Part shown: positions 1 to 4,875 of the stretch, one piece after another
How positions within the stretch are numbered: the stretch's first letter is position 1
Layout: each line of letters opens with the position of its first letter
DNA from: an uncultured Eubacteriales bacterium
Lineage (GTDB): Bacteria; Bacillota; Clostridia; Oscillospirales; Oscillospiraceae
Assembly: GCA_905205195.1 (NCBI GenBank)
Contig: CAJLCS010000071.1
Span: 1-9,071, forward strand
DNA: 9,071 nt
Direction of reading: 5' to 3'
The notes under the pieces: generated by a model
Database searches by the model: none
Told to the model about the DNA's origin: nothing
What the model saw: the letters and a program-made list of their open reading frames with translations, nothing else
Program-made: the position numbers and the translations under genes

Positions 1-24
1 CTTTTCTTCCGTTTTCGTGTGACG

Positions 25-54
25 GGCGGCGTGATCGCTGCGCTGCACGCCGCC
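25..54. repeat. GC-rich hairpin at the edge of the palindromic repeat
   Basis: A perfect 9-bp stem (GGCGGCGTG at 25-33 with CACGCCGCC at 46-54) encloses a 12-base loop and runs directly into the end of the repeat that starts at 53. No T-run follows on either strand, so it does not look like an intrinsic terminator. It may be part of a composite palindromic element whose left part lies outside the window. What it does is unknown. Confidence 0.5.
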
Positions 55-170
55 TTGGCTCCCCCTCTGGGGGAGCTGGCGCCGAAGGTGACTGAGAGGG
101 TCTTTCTCCGGTACGTTTGTCCTCTCCGTCCGCGCTCCGCGCGGCCACCTCTCCCAGAGGGAGAGGCAAG
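53..170 (+). mobile_element. MITE-like palindromic repeat, copy 1
   Basis: This 118-base non-coding element has imperfect terminal inverted repeats of about 27 bases (53-80 against 170-144, about 23 matches). Each terminus is itself a hairpin of the form CTCYCCC-TCT-GGGRGAG. A second copy lies in inverted orientation at 2765-2874, and 33 bases (138-170 against 2765-2797) are identical. The element ends 15 bases past the GNAT stop codon, so it may also shape the 3' end of that transcript. No transposase and no clear target-site duplication are seen. Elements that look like this are, from memory, common between genes in gut Clostridia. Calling it mobile is inference from the inverted termini and the dispersed copies. 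Confidence 0.6.
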
Positions 171-185
171 GGTGATACGATGTTA

Positions 186-635
186 TTACGGAGTAATCCA
201 GATGCCCTCGTCGTGGATTTCCGCGTCCGGCAGGCTGCGGTAGAAGTGCTGGGCCTCCTCGTTGGAGGCGATCAGGCCGATCAACGTATCGACGCCACGC
301 TCCCGGAGGGCTTTCCGCAGCGCCTGCATGAGAGCCTGGGCCGTGCCCCGATGGCGGCAGCTTTTGAGGACGCAGATCCAGTCCAGATAAGCCTTGACGG
401 AACCGTCAAAATGGCTGCAAAGAAGCGTGGCATCGATCCGGCCCACCACCCGGCCCTCCGCGTAGGCAAGCAGGGACAGGCAATTGGCAAAGGCCGGGTT
501 GACAAAGCTCGCGGTGACGCTTGCAACATAGGCATCGTTAATCTCCCAGCCCCAGAAATTTTCCTCGGCCCGCAGGTCATGCTCAAAACGCAGCACGTCG
601 GGAATCCGGTCTTTGGTATAGCGTATGATTTCCAT
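186..635 (-). CDS. GNAT-family N-acetyltransferase
   Basis: This 149-residue protein has the normal length for a single GNAT domain and no signal peptide or membrane segment, so it is presumably cytosolic. GNAT enzymes move an acetyl group from acetyl-CoA to an amine; the substrate here cannot be told. The acetyl-CoA motif A is visible: strand YLDWICVL (83-90), then R94-x-x-G97-x-A99 and the helix ALMQALRKAL. Motif B follows as N125-E126-E-A-Q-H-F131-Y132. The start is supported by a GGGAAGGG purine tract about 8 bases upstream of the ATG, and the gene ends in tandem TAA TAA stops. The start lies 18 bases downstream of the reconstructed stop of the PIN relic, so the two were probably co-transcribed. 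It points away from dnaA and shows no link to replication. Confidence 0.85.
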   Translation of the reverse strand: MEIIRYTKDRIPDVLRFEHDLRAEENFWGWEINDAYVASVTASFVNPAFANCLSLLAYAEGRVVGRIDATLLCSHFDGSVKAYLDWICVLKSCRHRGTAQALMQALRKALRERGVDTLIGLIASNEEAQHFYRSLPDAEIHDEGIWITP

Positions 636-653
636 TTGCGTTTTCCCTTCCCG

Positions 654-960
654 TCAGATTGACTCCGGCATCTCCGCTTCGCTGGTCAGCAGCGCCGCAA
701 ATTGCGCCGGTGTATCGGTTCGGCGATTTGCCGTAATCCTTCGTATTGCGCGTGACGATACAGTCCGCACCGGCGCGGACTGCCGTTTCGATCATGACCG
801 CATCCTCAGAATCGGAGGTTTCCGCCGACATGGCGCCGCAGATATCCGACGCCGCGGTGTCCAGCAGCCCGAACAGGGTGCAAAGTCTGGTCAGCACACT
901 GCGGGCCGCTTCTGATTGGGTTTTATTATATCCGCATCGGATGAAAATTGCAACCGATTC
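654..960 (-). pseudogene. Relic of a PIN-domain (VapC-like) toxin gene, frameshifted and 5'-truncated
   Basis: The minus strand encodes a recognisable C-terminal two-thirds of a PIN domain: RCGYNKTQSEAARSVLTRL, then LFGLLDTAASDI, then SDSEDAVMIETA and ADCIVTRNTKDYGKSP. PIN proteins are metal-dependent RNases, often toxins. After KSP the frame breaks near 706. The family-like tail TPAQFAALLTSEAEMPESI continues in another frame and stops at 654-656, which implies a small indel not divisible by three. Upstream of about 960 there is no PIN N-terminus with its first catalytic Asp. The longest open frame starts at a GTG (897) inside the domain and reads into an unrelated tail. No antitoxin is seen. 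The missing acidic residue and the frameshift make activity unlikely. The upstream limit is approximate. Confidence 0.75.
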
Positions 961-981
961 GTACGAAGTCCGCCGGGGGAA

Positions 982-1010
982 CCGTCCGCTTTTCCCGGCG
1001 GGCGGTTTTT
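982..1010 (+). terminator. Intrinsic terminator, plus strand
   Basis: An 8-bp stem (982-989 with 998-1005, one G-T wobble) has an 8-base loop and is followed at once by TTTTT (1006-1010), the normal form of a rho-independent terminator. No plus-strand gene lies upstream in the window, so it would stop transcripts running antisense to the PIN relic, or readthrough toward dnaA. It overlaps two competing 8-bp hairpins (970-977 with 994-1001, and 994-1001 with 1012-1019). Confidence 0.6.
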
Positions 1011-1171
1011 GCCGCCGGGACGGGAAATTTTGGGGGCCGGTTGCACGCCCGCATGCAACTTTAGGGCCTCTTTGCGCTTAGGTTGACCGGAGCTTTTTCC
1101 CCCTACCCCCTTGCCAAAGGAAGAAAAAAGCCGCCAGCAGGCCGCAGGCGCCCTGTGAGCGCAAAAAAGGC

Positions 1172-1200
1172 TTGTAATTCAGGCGGAAATGTGTTAAAAT
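1172..1200 (+). promoter_or_regulatory. Probable sigma-A promoter of dnaA
   Basis: TTGTAA (1172-1177) and TAAAAT (1195-1200) resemble the -35 and -10 consensus boxes and are spaced by 17 bases. A TG one base upstream of the -10 (1192-1193) makes it an extended -10. Transcription would start near 1207 and give a leader of about 70 bases before dnaA. No DnaA box overlaps it, so the DnaA autoregulation known elsewhere is not evident here. Confidence 0.6.
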
Positions 1201-1276
1201 TTAGGGTGAGAAATTAGCTGCATTTTCCGCGTTTTTCCGGAATTGCACGGTCAAAAAAGAGGAAAGGAGCCGCGCT

Positions 1277-2590
1277 ATGTATTCATCCGCCTATGTCTGG
1301 GCAAAGGTTTTAATCTATCTGGAAGAACGGTTAACCCCCATCACGGTATCGACCTGGTTTGACGACGCCGAGGTGGTGGAGCTCAATGAAGACAGTCTGA
1401 TTATCTATTCCCCCTCCGATTTCCGGCGGGAAATCATCCGCAGCCGCTGCACCGACTATATTCAGGATGCCCTGAAGGAAATTTTCAACTCCGACGCCAA
1501 GCTGGTGGTCTTCGGAGACGAGGAACTGAGCGCCTACCGGTCCAAGGGTAAGCAGAACACTGCCATGGACTTCAACCCGCAGTTCAACTTCGACAATTTC
1601 GTTGTCGGTCCCTCCAACCGGTTCGCCCACGGCGCCGCCATTGCCGTCACCAACAACCCCGGGCAGGTGTATAACCCCCTGTTCATCTACGGTCCCGCCG
1701 GTGTGGGCAAGACCCATCTGCTGTACGCCATCGCCAACGGCATCCGGAAAATCAATCCCACGGCCAACATCGTCTACATCAAGGGAGACCAGTTCACCAA
1801 CGAGCTGATTGCCGCCATTCAAAGTGGTAAAAATATCGAATTCCGGAACAAATACCGGGAAGCAGACCTGTTTCTGATTGATGACATTCAGTTCATCGCC
1901 GGCAAGGAATCCACCCAGGAGGAATTCTTCCATACCTTCAACAAGCTCTACGAGGAGCACAAGCAGATCGTTATGACCTCCGACCGGAAGCCCAGCGATA
2001 TGCTGACGCTGGAGGACCGGCTGAAGACCCGTTTTGAATGGGGGTTGCTTGCCGACATCCAGCCGCCGGACTACGAGACCCGGATGGCCATTCTGAAAAA
2101 CAAGGCCAAATCTCTTGGTCTGCAGCTGGACGACGACGTGTGCAACTACATCGCCATCAACGTCACCAACAATGTCCGGCAGATTGAGGGCACGGTGAAG
2201 AAGATTCTGGCCTACCGGGATCTGAACGATATGCCGCTGGACCTGCCCAACATCTCCCGGGCCATCAACGATATGTTCAAGTCCGACGGCAACGCGGTGC
2301 CGACCCCCAGCCTGATTATCAGTCAGGTGTGCAAATTCTACTCCATCGACGAATCGGTGCTGCGGGGTACCCTGAAAAACAAGGGTACGGCAGAGGCCCG
2401 GCAGGTGGCCATTTATCTGATCCGGAAGCTGACGAATCTGAGTCTGCCGGACATCGGCAAGGAATTCTCCAAGGACCACTCCACGGTGCTTTACGCCATC
2501 CGGAAGGTGGAAATGGCGCTGAAAAACGGCGACGCCAATCTGCAGAACAACATCCGCGACATCACCGCCAACATCAACAGCTGTCTCTGA
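1277..2590 (+). CDS. dnaA: Chromosomal replication initiator DnaA
   Basis: DnaA is the AAA+ ATPase that binds DnaA boxes at oriC, melts the adjacent AT-rich DNA and loads the replicative helicase. This 437-residue protein is slightly short for the family (about 440-470), mainly because the linker (domain II, about residues 80-98) is short. Domain I is residues 1-80. Domain III carries Walker A GPAGVGKT (139-146) and Walker B LIDDIQ (200-205). Domain IV holds the DNA-binding helix-turn-helix, with signature DHSTV at 400-404. The start is fixed by AAAGGAG at 1263-1269, 7 bases before the ATG. The loop before the domain IV helices reads LRGTLKNKGTAEARQ rather than the usual KKRxxxIVxPRQ pattern. 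dnaA lies just upstream of its own origin. The identification is certain. Confidence 0.98.
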   Translation: MYSSAYVWAKVLIYLEERLTPITVSTWFDDAEVVELNEDSLIIYSPSDFRREIIRSRCTDYIQDALKEIFNSDAKLVVFGDEELSAYRSKGKQNTAMDFNPQFNFDNFVVGPSNRFAHGAAIAVTNNPGQVYNPLFIYGPAGVGKTHLLYAIANGIRKINPTANIVYIKGDQFTNELIAAIQSGKNIEFRNKYREADLFLIDDIQFIAGKESTQEEFFHTFNKLYEEHKQIVMTSDRKPSDMLTLEDRLKTRFEWGLLADIQPPDYETRMAILKNKAKSLGLQLDDDVCNYIAINVTNNVRQIEGTVKKILAYRDLNDMPLDLPNISRAINDMFKSDGNAVPTPSLIISQVCKFYSIDESVLRGTLKNKGTAEARQVAIYLIRKLTNLSLPDIGKEFSKDHSTVLYAIRKVEMALKNGDANLQNNIRDITANINSCL

Positions 2591-2594
2591 CCGC

Positions 2595-2609
2595 CCGCGC
2601 AGGGCGCGG
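2595..2609 (+). other. Short GC hairpin just after the dnaA stop
   Basis: CCGCGC (2595-2600) and GCGCGG (2604-2609) form a perfect 6-bp stem with an AGG triloop, starting 4 bases after the dnaA stop codon. No T-run follows, so it is not a standard intrinsic terminator; it could protect the 3' end of the dnaA mRNA. I found no convincing terminator between dnaA and dnaN. Apart from the other hairpins and the repeat listed separately, I see nothing in 2610-2760. Confidence 0.35.
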
Positions 2610-2719
2610 AGCCGATGCCGCACCGGGCTGACGGAAACAATCGTCCCCGGAGGTTTGCCCGGTTCGCTTTTGCCTACGGGTGACGAAAAAAGGCCGGGAC
2701 TTCCCAAAAATCCACCCCT

Positions 2720-2750
2720 CATGGCCTACGCGCGAAGCGCGGCGGCCATG
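2720..2750. repeat. Long GC-rich hairpin beside repeat copy 2
   Basis: Two stacked stems, CATGGCC/GGCCATG (2720-2726 with 2744-2750) and CGCGC/GCGCG (2729-2733 with 2737-2741), are separated by a 2x2 mismatch and capped by a GAA loop. It lies about 14 bases left of repeat copy 2, much as the hairpin at 25-54 abuts copy 1, although at the other end of the element. No T-run follows. Confidence 0.5.
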
Positions 2751-2764
2751 ACGCACCGTACCCT

Positions 2765-2874
2765 CTTGCCTCTCCCTCTGGGAGAGGTGGCCGCGCGTAA
2801 GCGTGGACGGAGAGGGTAAAGTAATGCCCTCTCCGTCACCTTCGGTGACAGCTCCCCCAAAGAGGGAGCCAAGG
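2765..2874 (-). mobile_element. MITE-like palindromic repeat, copy 2 (inverted)
   Basis: This 110-base element is the inverted partner of the one at 53-170. The first 33 bases are identical to 170-138 of copy 1, the middle (about 2798-2834) diverges, and the far end again matches well (GTCACCTTCGG, then the CTCCC...GGGAG hairpin and GCCAAGG). It sits in the dnaA–oriC spacer, so the two copies flank dnaA as inverted repeats about 2.6 kb apart. It is non-coding. The small open frames across it come from its composition. Confidence 0.6.
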
Positions 2875-2974
2875 GGTGCTCCATTGCCGCCGCTCCAAAA
2901 CGACGTAAACGCAAAATGTTCGCCACCACACCGAAACACTGTACAAGCAGGCAGGAGCGCGTGCCGAGGGGTAT

Positions 2975-3030
2975 CCAGAGGGGGCTATGGCTTTGGCGCG
3001 CGGGAACGCGACAACGCAATCCCCCTCTGG
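2975..3030. repeat. 10-bp inverted repeat with 36-base spacer
   Basis: CCAGAGGGGG (2975-2984) and CCCCCTCTGG (3021-3030) are perfect reverse complements, and the spacer contains further CGCG self-complementarity. It resembles the palindromic intergenic elements above but does not align with them, so it may be a second repeat family. No T-run or coding potential is seen. The stretch 2880-2970 beside it shows nothing I can name. Confidence 0.4.
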
Positions 3031-3289
3031 TTGCTTCTTTCTTGTATTTCTTGTCAATATAAGAAATACCCCCGCCGGAGGCACATGGCAGCGACGACAA
3101 GCAGTTTCGTCAAAATGCAGCATCTTTTTTACGTTTTTTCTTTCCACAGAGGCTGTGGAATGTGGAAAGAAATCCTGTGGAGTATTTCCCGGGAAAATCC
3201 GCCCCCGGCGGGCTGTGGAAAACAGAGGAATTCTTCCCACTGCCCCTGTGGAAAAAAAGCCGTTGCGGCTCTAAAAGAAATTCCGGTTC

Positions 3290-3318
3290 TCCACATAAAT
3301 CCGTACTAATGCTATTAT
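3290..3318 (+). promoter_or_regulatory. Possible dnaN promoter overlapping a DnaA box
   Basis: TATTAT (3313-3318) is one mismatch from the -10 consensus, and TCCACA (3290-3295, 4 of 6 to TTGACA) lies exactly 17 bases upstream. The -35 is part of the last DnaA box and the -10 lies in the trio track, so DnaA binding would compete with RNA polymerase. The -35 is weak and AT-rich DNA yields chance -10 matches, so the call is tentative. Confidence 0.3.
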
Positions 3319-3350
3319 TACTGCCTTACTTATTTATAGAAATAAAAATT
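3296..3350 (+). other. Probable DNA unwinding element with a DnaA-trio-like track
   Basis: This AT-rich stretch follows the last DnaA box directly. It contains CTA-TTA-TTA-CTG (3312-3323), whose complement reads 3'-GAT-AAT-AAT-GAC-5'. That fits the DnaA-trio pattern (3'-[G/A]AN-5' steps) described for B. subtilis, where DnaA filaments engage one melted strand beside the boxes. Further A/T runs extend to about 3350. Role by analogy; the order box then trio then AT-rich DNA supports it. Confidence 0.55.
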
Positions 3351-3366
3351 CTTCATTTTGAAAGAC

Positions 3367-3372
3367 AAGGAG
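3367..3372 (+). promoter_or_regulatory. dnaN ribosome binding site, decides the start
   Basis: AAGGAG lies 7 bases before the ATG at 3380 and only 1 base before the ATG at 3374. Normal spacing therefore selects 3380 and removes two residues (Met-Asn) from the longest open frame. Confidence 0.75.
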
Positions 3373-3379
3373 AATGAAT

Positions 3380-4483
3380 ATGCGCTTTACCTGTGAAAAA
3401 AGTATGCTGGTCGGCGGCCTGAATATCGCGGGCCGTACCGTCGCACAGAAGAGCAGCCTTTCCGCCATCGAAGGCATTCTCTGCCGGGCCGGAGACGGCC
3501 TGTGCCTCACCGGCTATAACATGGAGACGGCCATCAGCTACCTGATCCCCGCCGACGTGTCCGACCCCGGCGAGTGCATTCTGCCGGCCAGGCTCTTCGG
3601 CGACATCGTCCGCCGCCTGCCGGAGGGACCGGTGACCGTGGTGGTGGACGAGAGCTTCAAGGTGTCCATCCGGGCCGGTTATGCATCGTTCACCATTTCC
3701 GCCGAGTCTGCCGACGATTACCCCGACCTGCCGGACGTCAACACGGGAAAATCCATCCGGATCCCCCAGAACGCCCTGAAAAACATGATTTCCAGCACGA
3801 TTTTTGCCGTGTCGGAAAATCAGGCCCGGCCCATTCACACCGGCGTCAAGTTCGAGGTGGAGCAGGACCGGATTTCCGCCATCGCCGTGGACGGCTTCCG
3901 TCTGGCCCGGCGGACCTTCCATCCGGAGGAGCCGATTGGCCGGGAGCTGTCCTTCGTGGTACCGGCGGCGGGTCTGAAGGAAGTGGAGAAGATTCTGCAG
4001 GATACGGACGACAGCGCCTCGTTTATGCTGGGCAGCAAGCACATTCTCTTCCAGATCGGCAGCGCCACGCTGGTGTGCCGGCTGCTGGAAGGCGATTTTC
4101 TGGACTGGCGGCGGGTGGTGCCCACGGACTGCCCCATTAAAATGGTGGCAAATGTTGGAGATTTGTCCTCCTCCGTGGACCGCGTCGGCCTGATTGTATC
4201 CGAAAAATACAAAAGCCCGGTGCGGTGCGTGTTCTCCGATCAGGTGCTGCTGATGCGGACCAACACCACCATCGGCGCGGCGGAGGACCGCTGCGCCCTG
4301 GCGGGGGACGGCAAGGAGCTGGAAATCGGCTTCAACGTCCGGTATCTGGCCGATGCGCTGCGGGTGGTGCCCAGCGAGGAGGTCACGCTGGAGCTGACCA
4401 ACGGGCTCAGCCCCATCGTGATGACGCCGGTGGATGACAAATACGATTTTGCCTATATGATTCTGCCGGTGCGGATTAAATAA
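3380..4483 (+). CDS. dnaN: DNA polymerase III beta subunit (sliding clamp)
   Basis: DnaN forms the ring-shaped dimer that encircles DNA and tethers the replicative polymerase; it also binds mismatch-repair and translesion partners. The 367 residues match the usual length (about 366-378). Landmarks are the N-terminus MRFTCEKSMLVGGLNIAGRT, the central AIAVDGFRLARR and the C-terminal YDFAYMILPVRIK that ends domain 3. Two in-frame ATGs exist, at 3374 and 3380. AAGGAG at 3367-3372 is one base from the first but 7 bases from the second, and family members begin MKFxC, so 3380 is chosen. The gene follows oriC and is read away from it, with the replication fork. No hairpin precedes the T-run after its stop, so there is no clear terminator. 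Confidence 0.97.
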   Translation: MRFTCEKSMLVGGLNIAGRTVAQKSSLSAIEGILCRAGDGLCLTGYNMETAISYLIPADVSDPGECILPARLFGDIVRRLPEGPVTVVVDESFKVSIRAGYASFTISAESADDYPDLPDVNTGKSIRIPQNALKNMISSTIFAVSENQARPIHTGVKFEVEQDRISAIAVDGFRLARRTFHPEEPIGRELSFVVPAAGLKEVEKILQDTDDSASFMLGSKHILFQIGSATLVCRLLEGDFLDWRRVVPTDCPIKMVANVGDLSSSVDRVGLIVSEKYKSPVRCVFSDQVLLMRTNTTIGAAEDRCALAGDGKELEIGFNVRYLADALRVVPSEEVTLELTNGLSPIVMTPVDDKYDFAYMILPVRIK

Positions 4484-4543
4484 ATTTTTTGTTGGGTTTT
4501 AAGTCTGAAATCGGTGCTTCTGTCATCGATAGGTGCCTCCGGC

Positions 4544-4564
4544 GACGATGGACGCGTCATCGTC
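4544..4564 (+). other. Perfect hairpin in the dnaN–S4 gene spacer
   Basis: GACGATG (4544-4550) pairs with CATCGTC (4558-4564) around a 7-base loop that contains ACGCGT. The CGATG of the left arm can also pair with CATCG at 4524-4528, so two exclusive folds are possible. The right arm overlaps the first four bases of the motif shared with the gyrA leader. No T-run follows closely enough for a terminator. Confidence 0.4.
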
Positions 4565-4575
4565 CAAATGTAAAA
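4561..4575 (+). repeat. 15-base leader motif, copy 1 (upstream of S4 gene)
   Basis: CGTCCAAATGTAAAA occurs here, 63 bases before the S4-gene start codon, and again at 7969-7983, 67 bases before the gyrA TTG. Similarity continues for about 8 more bases with one gap and one change (AGATAACG against GAAAACG). A regulator site, promoter part or RNA element could explain it. No convincing -35/-10 pair fits both copies. Confidence 0.5.
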
Positions 4576-4623
4576 AGATAACGATAATGTTCCAAAAAAG
4601 TAACGAATAGCAGAGGAATTCCT

Positions 4624-4875
4624 ATGAAAGTAACGGTAAAAAAGGTAGAATCCCCGGAAACACCGGTGACCATTTCCACCGAATTCATCAAGCTGGAGTC
4701 GGCCCTGAAGCTGGCCAACGCCCTGCCCAGCGGCGGCACCGCCAAGCTGGAAATTCAGGACGGCCGCGTCACCGTCAACGGCGAAACCTGCACCATGCGG
4801 GGCAAAAAGCTCCGCCCCGGCGACAGCTTCGCCTTCGACGGCCGGACCTACCGGATCCGCAGCGATGAGGCTTGA
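4624..4875 (+). CDS. yaaA: S4-domain RNA-binding protein, YaaA-like
   Basis: This 83-residue protein is built around one S4 domain, a small RNA-binding fold also found in ribosomal protein S4 and in some RNA-modifying enzymes. The S4 core is IKLESALKLANALPSGGTAK, then GRVTVNGE, then MRGKKLRPGD (about residues 21-68), ending in FDGRTYRI. Between dnaN and recF, this is the position of B. subtilis yaaA (rlbA), which is linked to ribosome biogenesis; its exact job is not established. The protein carries about 10-15 extra N-terminal residues compared with typical 70-residue homologues. GAGG (4613-4616), 7 bases before the ATG, supports the start. Its last 11 bases overlap recF, so the two are probably translationally coupled. 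Confidence 0.88.
   Translation: MKVTVKKVESPETPVTISTEFIKLESALKLANALPSGGTAKLEIQDGRVTVNGETCTMRGKKLRPGDSFAFDGRTYRIRSDEA

Larger units (their letters stand above)
3140..3350 (+). other. oriC: Chromosomal replication origin (oriC)
   Basis: Seven DnaA-box-like 9-mers cluster here: 3140-3148 (+), 3154-3162 (-), 3161-3169 (-), 3176-3184 (-), 3214-3222 (-), 3247-3255 (-) and 3287-3295 (+). In box orientation all share TCCACA and all have T or C at position 3 where the consensus TTATCCACA has A. Two read TTTTCCACA and one reads TTCTCCACA. A T-rich tract (3125-3143) precedes the cluster, and an AT-rich segment follows from 3296. The dnaA–dnaN spacer is the classic origin site in Firmicutes. A 12-bp perfect palindrome, TTTCCCGGGAAA, lies at 3185-3196. 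The outer limits are approximate. Confidence 0.85.

Noticed and set aside
1120..1170. Minus-strand terminator upstream of dnaA (GC-rich run then TTTTTT)
   Set aside because: The best stem is only 3-4 bp before a mismatch, and no minus-strand gene would end there.
1331..2722. 463-codon open frame antisense to dnaA
   Set aside because: It is a shadow of the GC-rich third positions of dnaA, shows no recognisable domain and covers a certain gene.
3035..3063. Promoter with -10 TATAAG (3058-3063) in the dnaA–dnaN spacer
   Set aside because: The only -35 at normal spacing is a weak TTCTTT, and there is no gene for about 300 bases downstream.
2803..3309. Small plus-strand open frames between dnaA and dnaN
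   Set aside because: They run across the repeat and the DnaA boxes, lack good ribosome binding sites and show no family resemblance.
4484..4500. T-rich stretch after dnaN as a terminator
   Set aside because: No stable GC stem precedes the T-run, so it does not meet the form of an intrinsic terminator.
4560..4588. Promoter for the S4 gene using GATAAT (4583-4588) as -10
   Set aside because: The -35 at 17 bases (TCGTCC) matches the consensus at only 3 of 6 bases, and the matching place upstream of gyrA has no -10.
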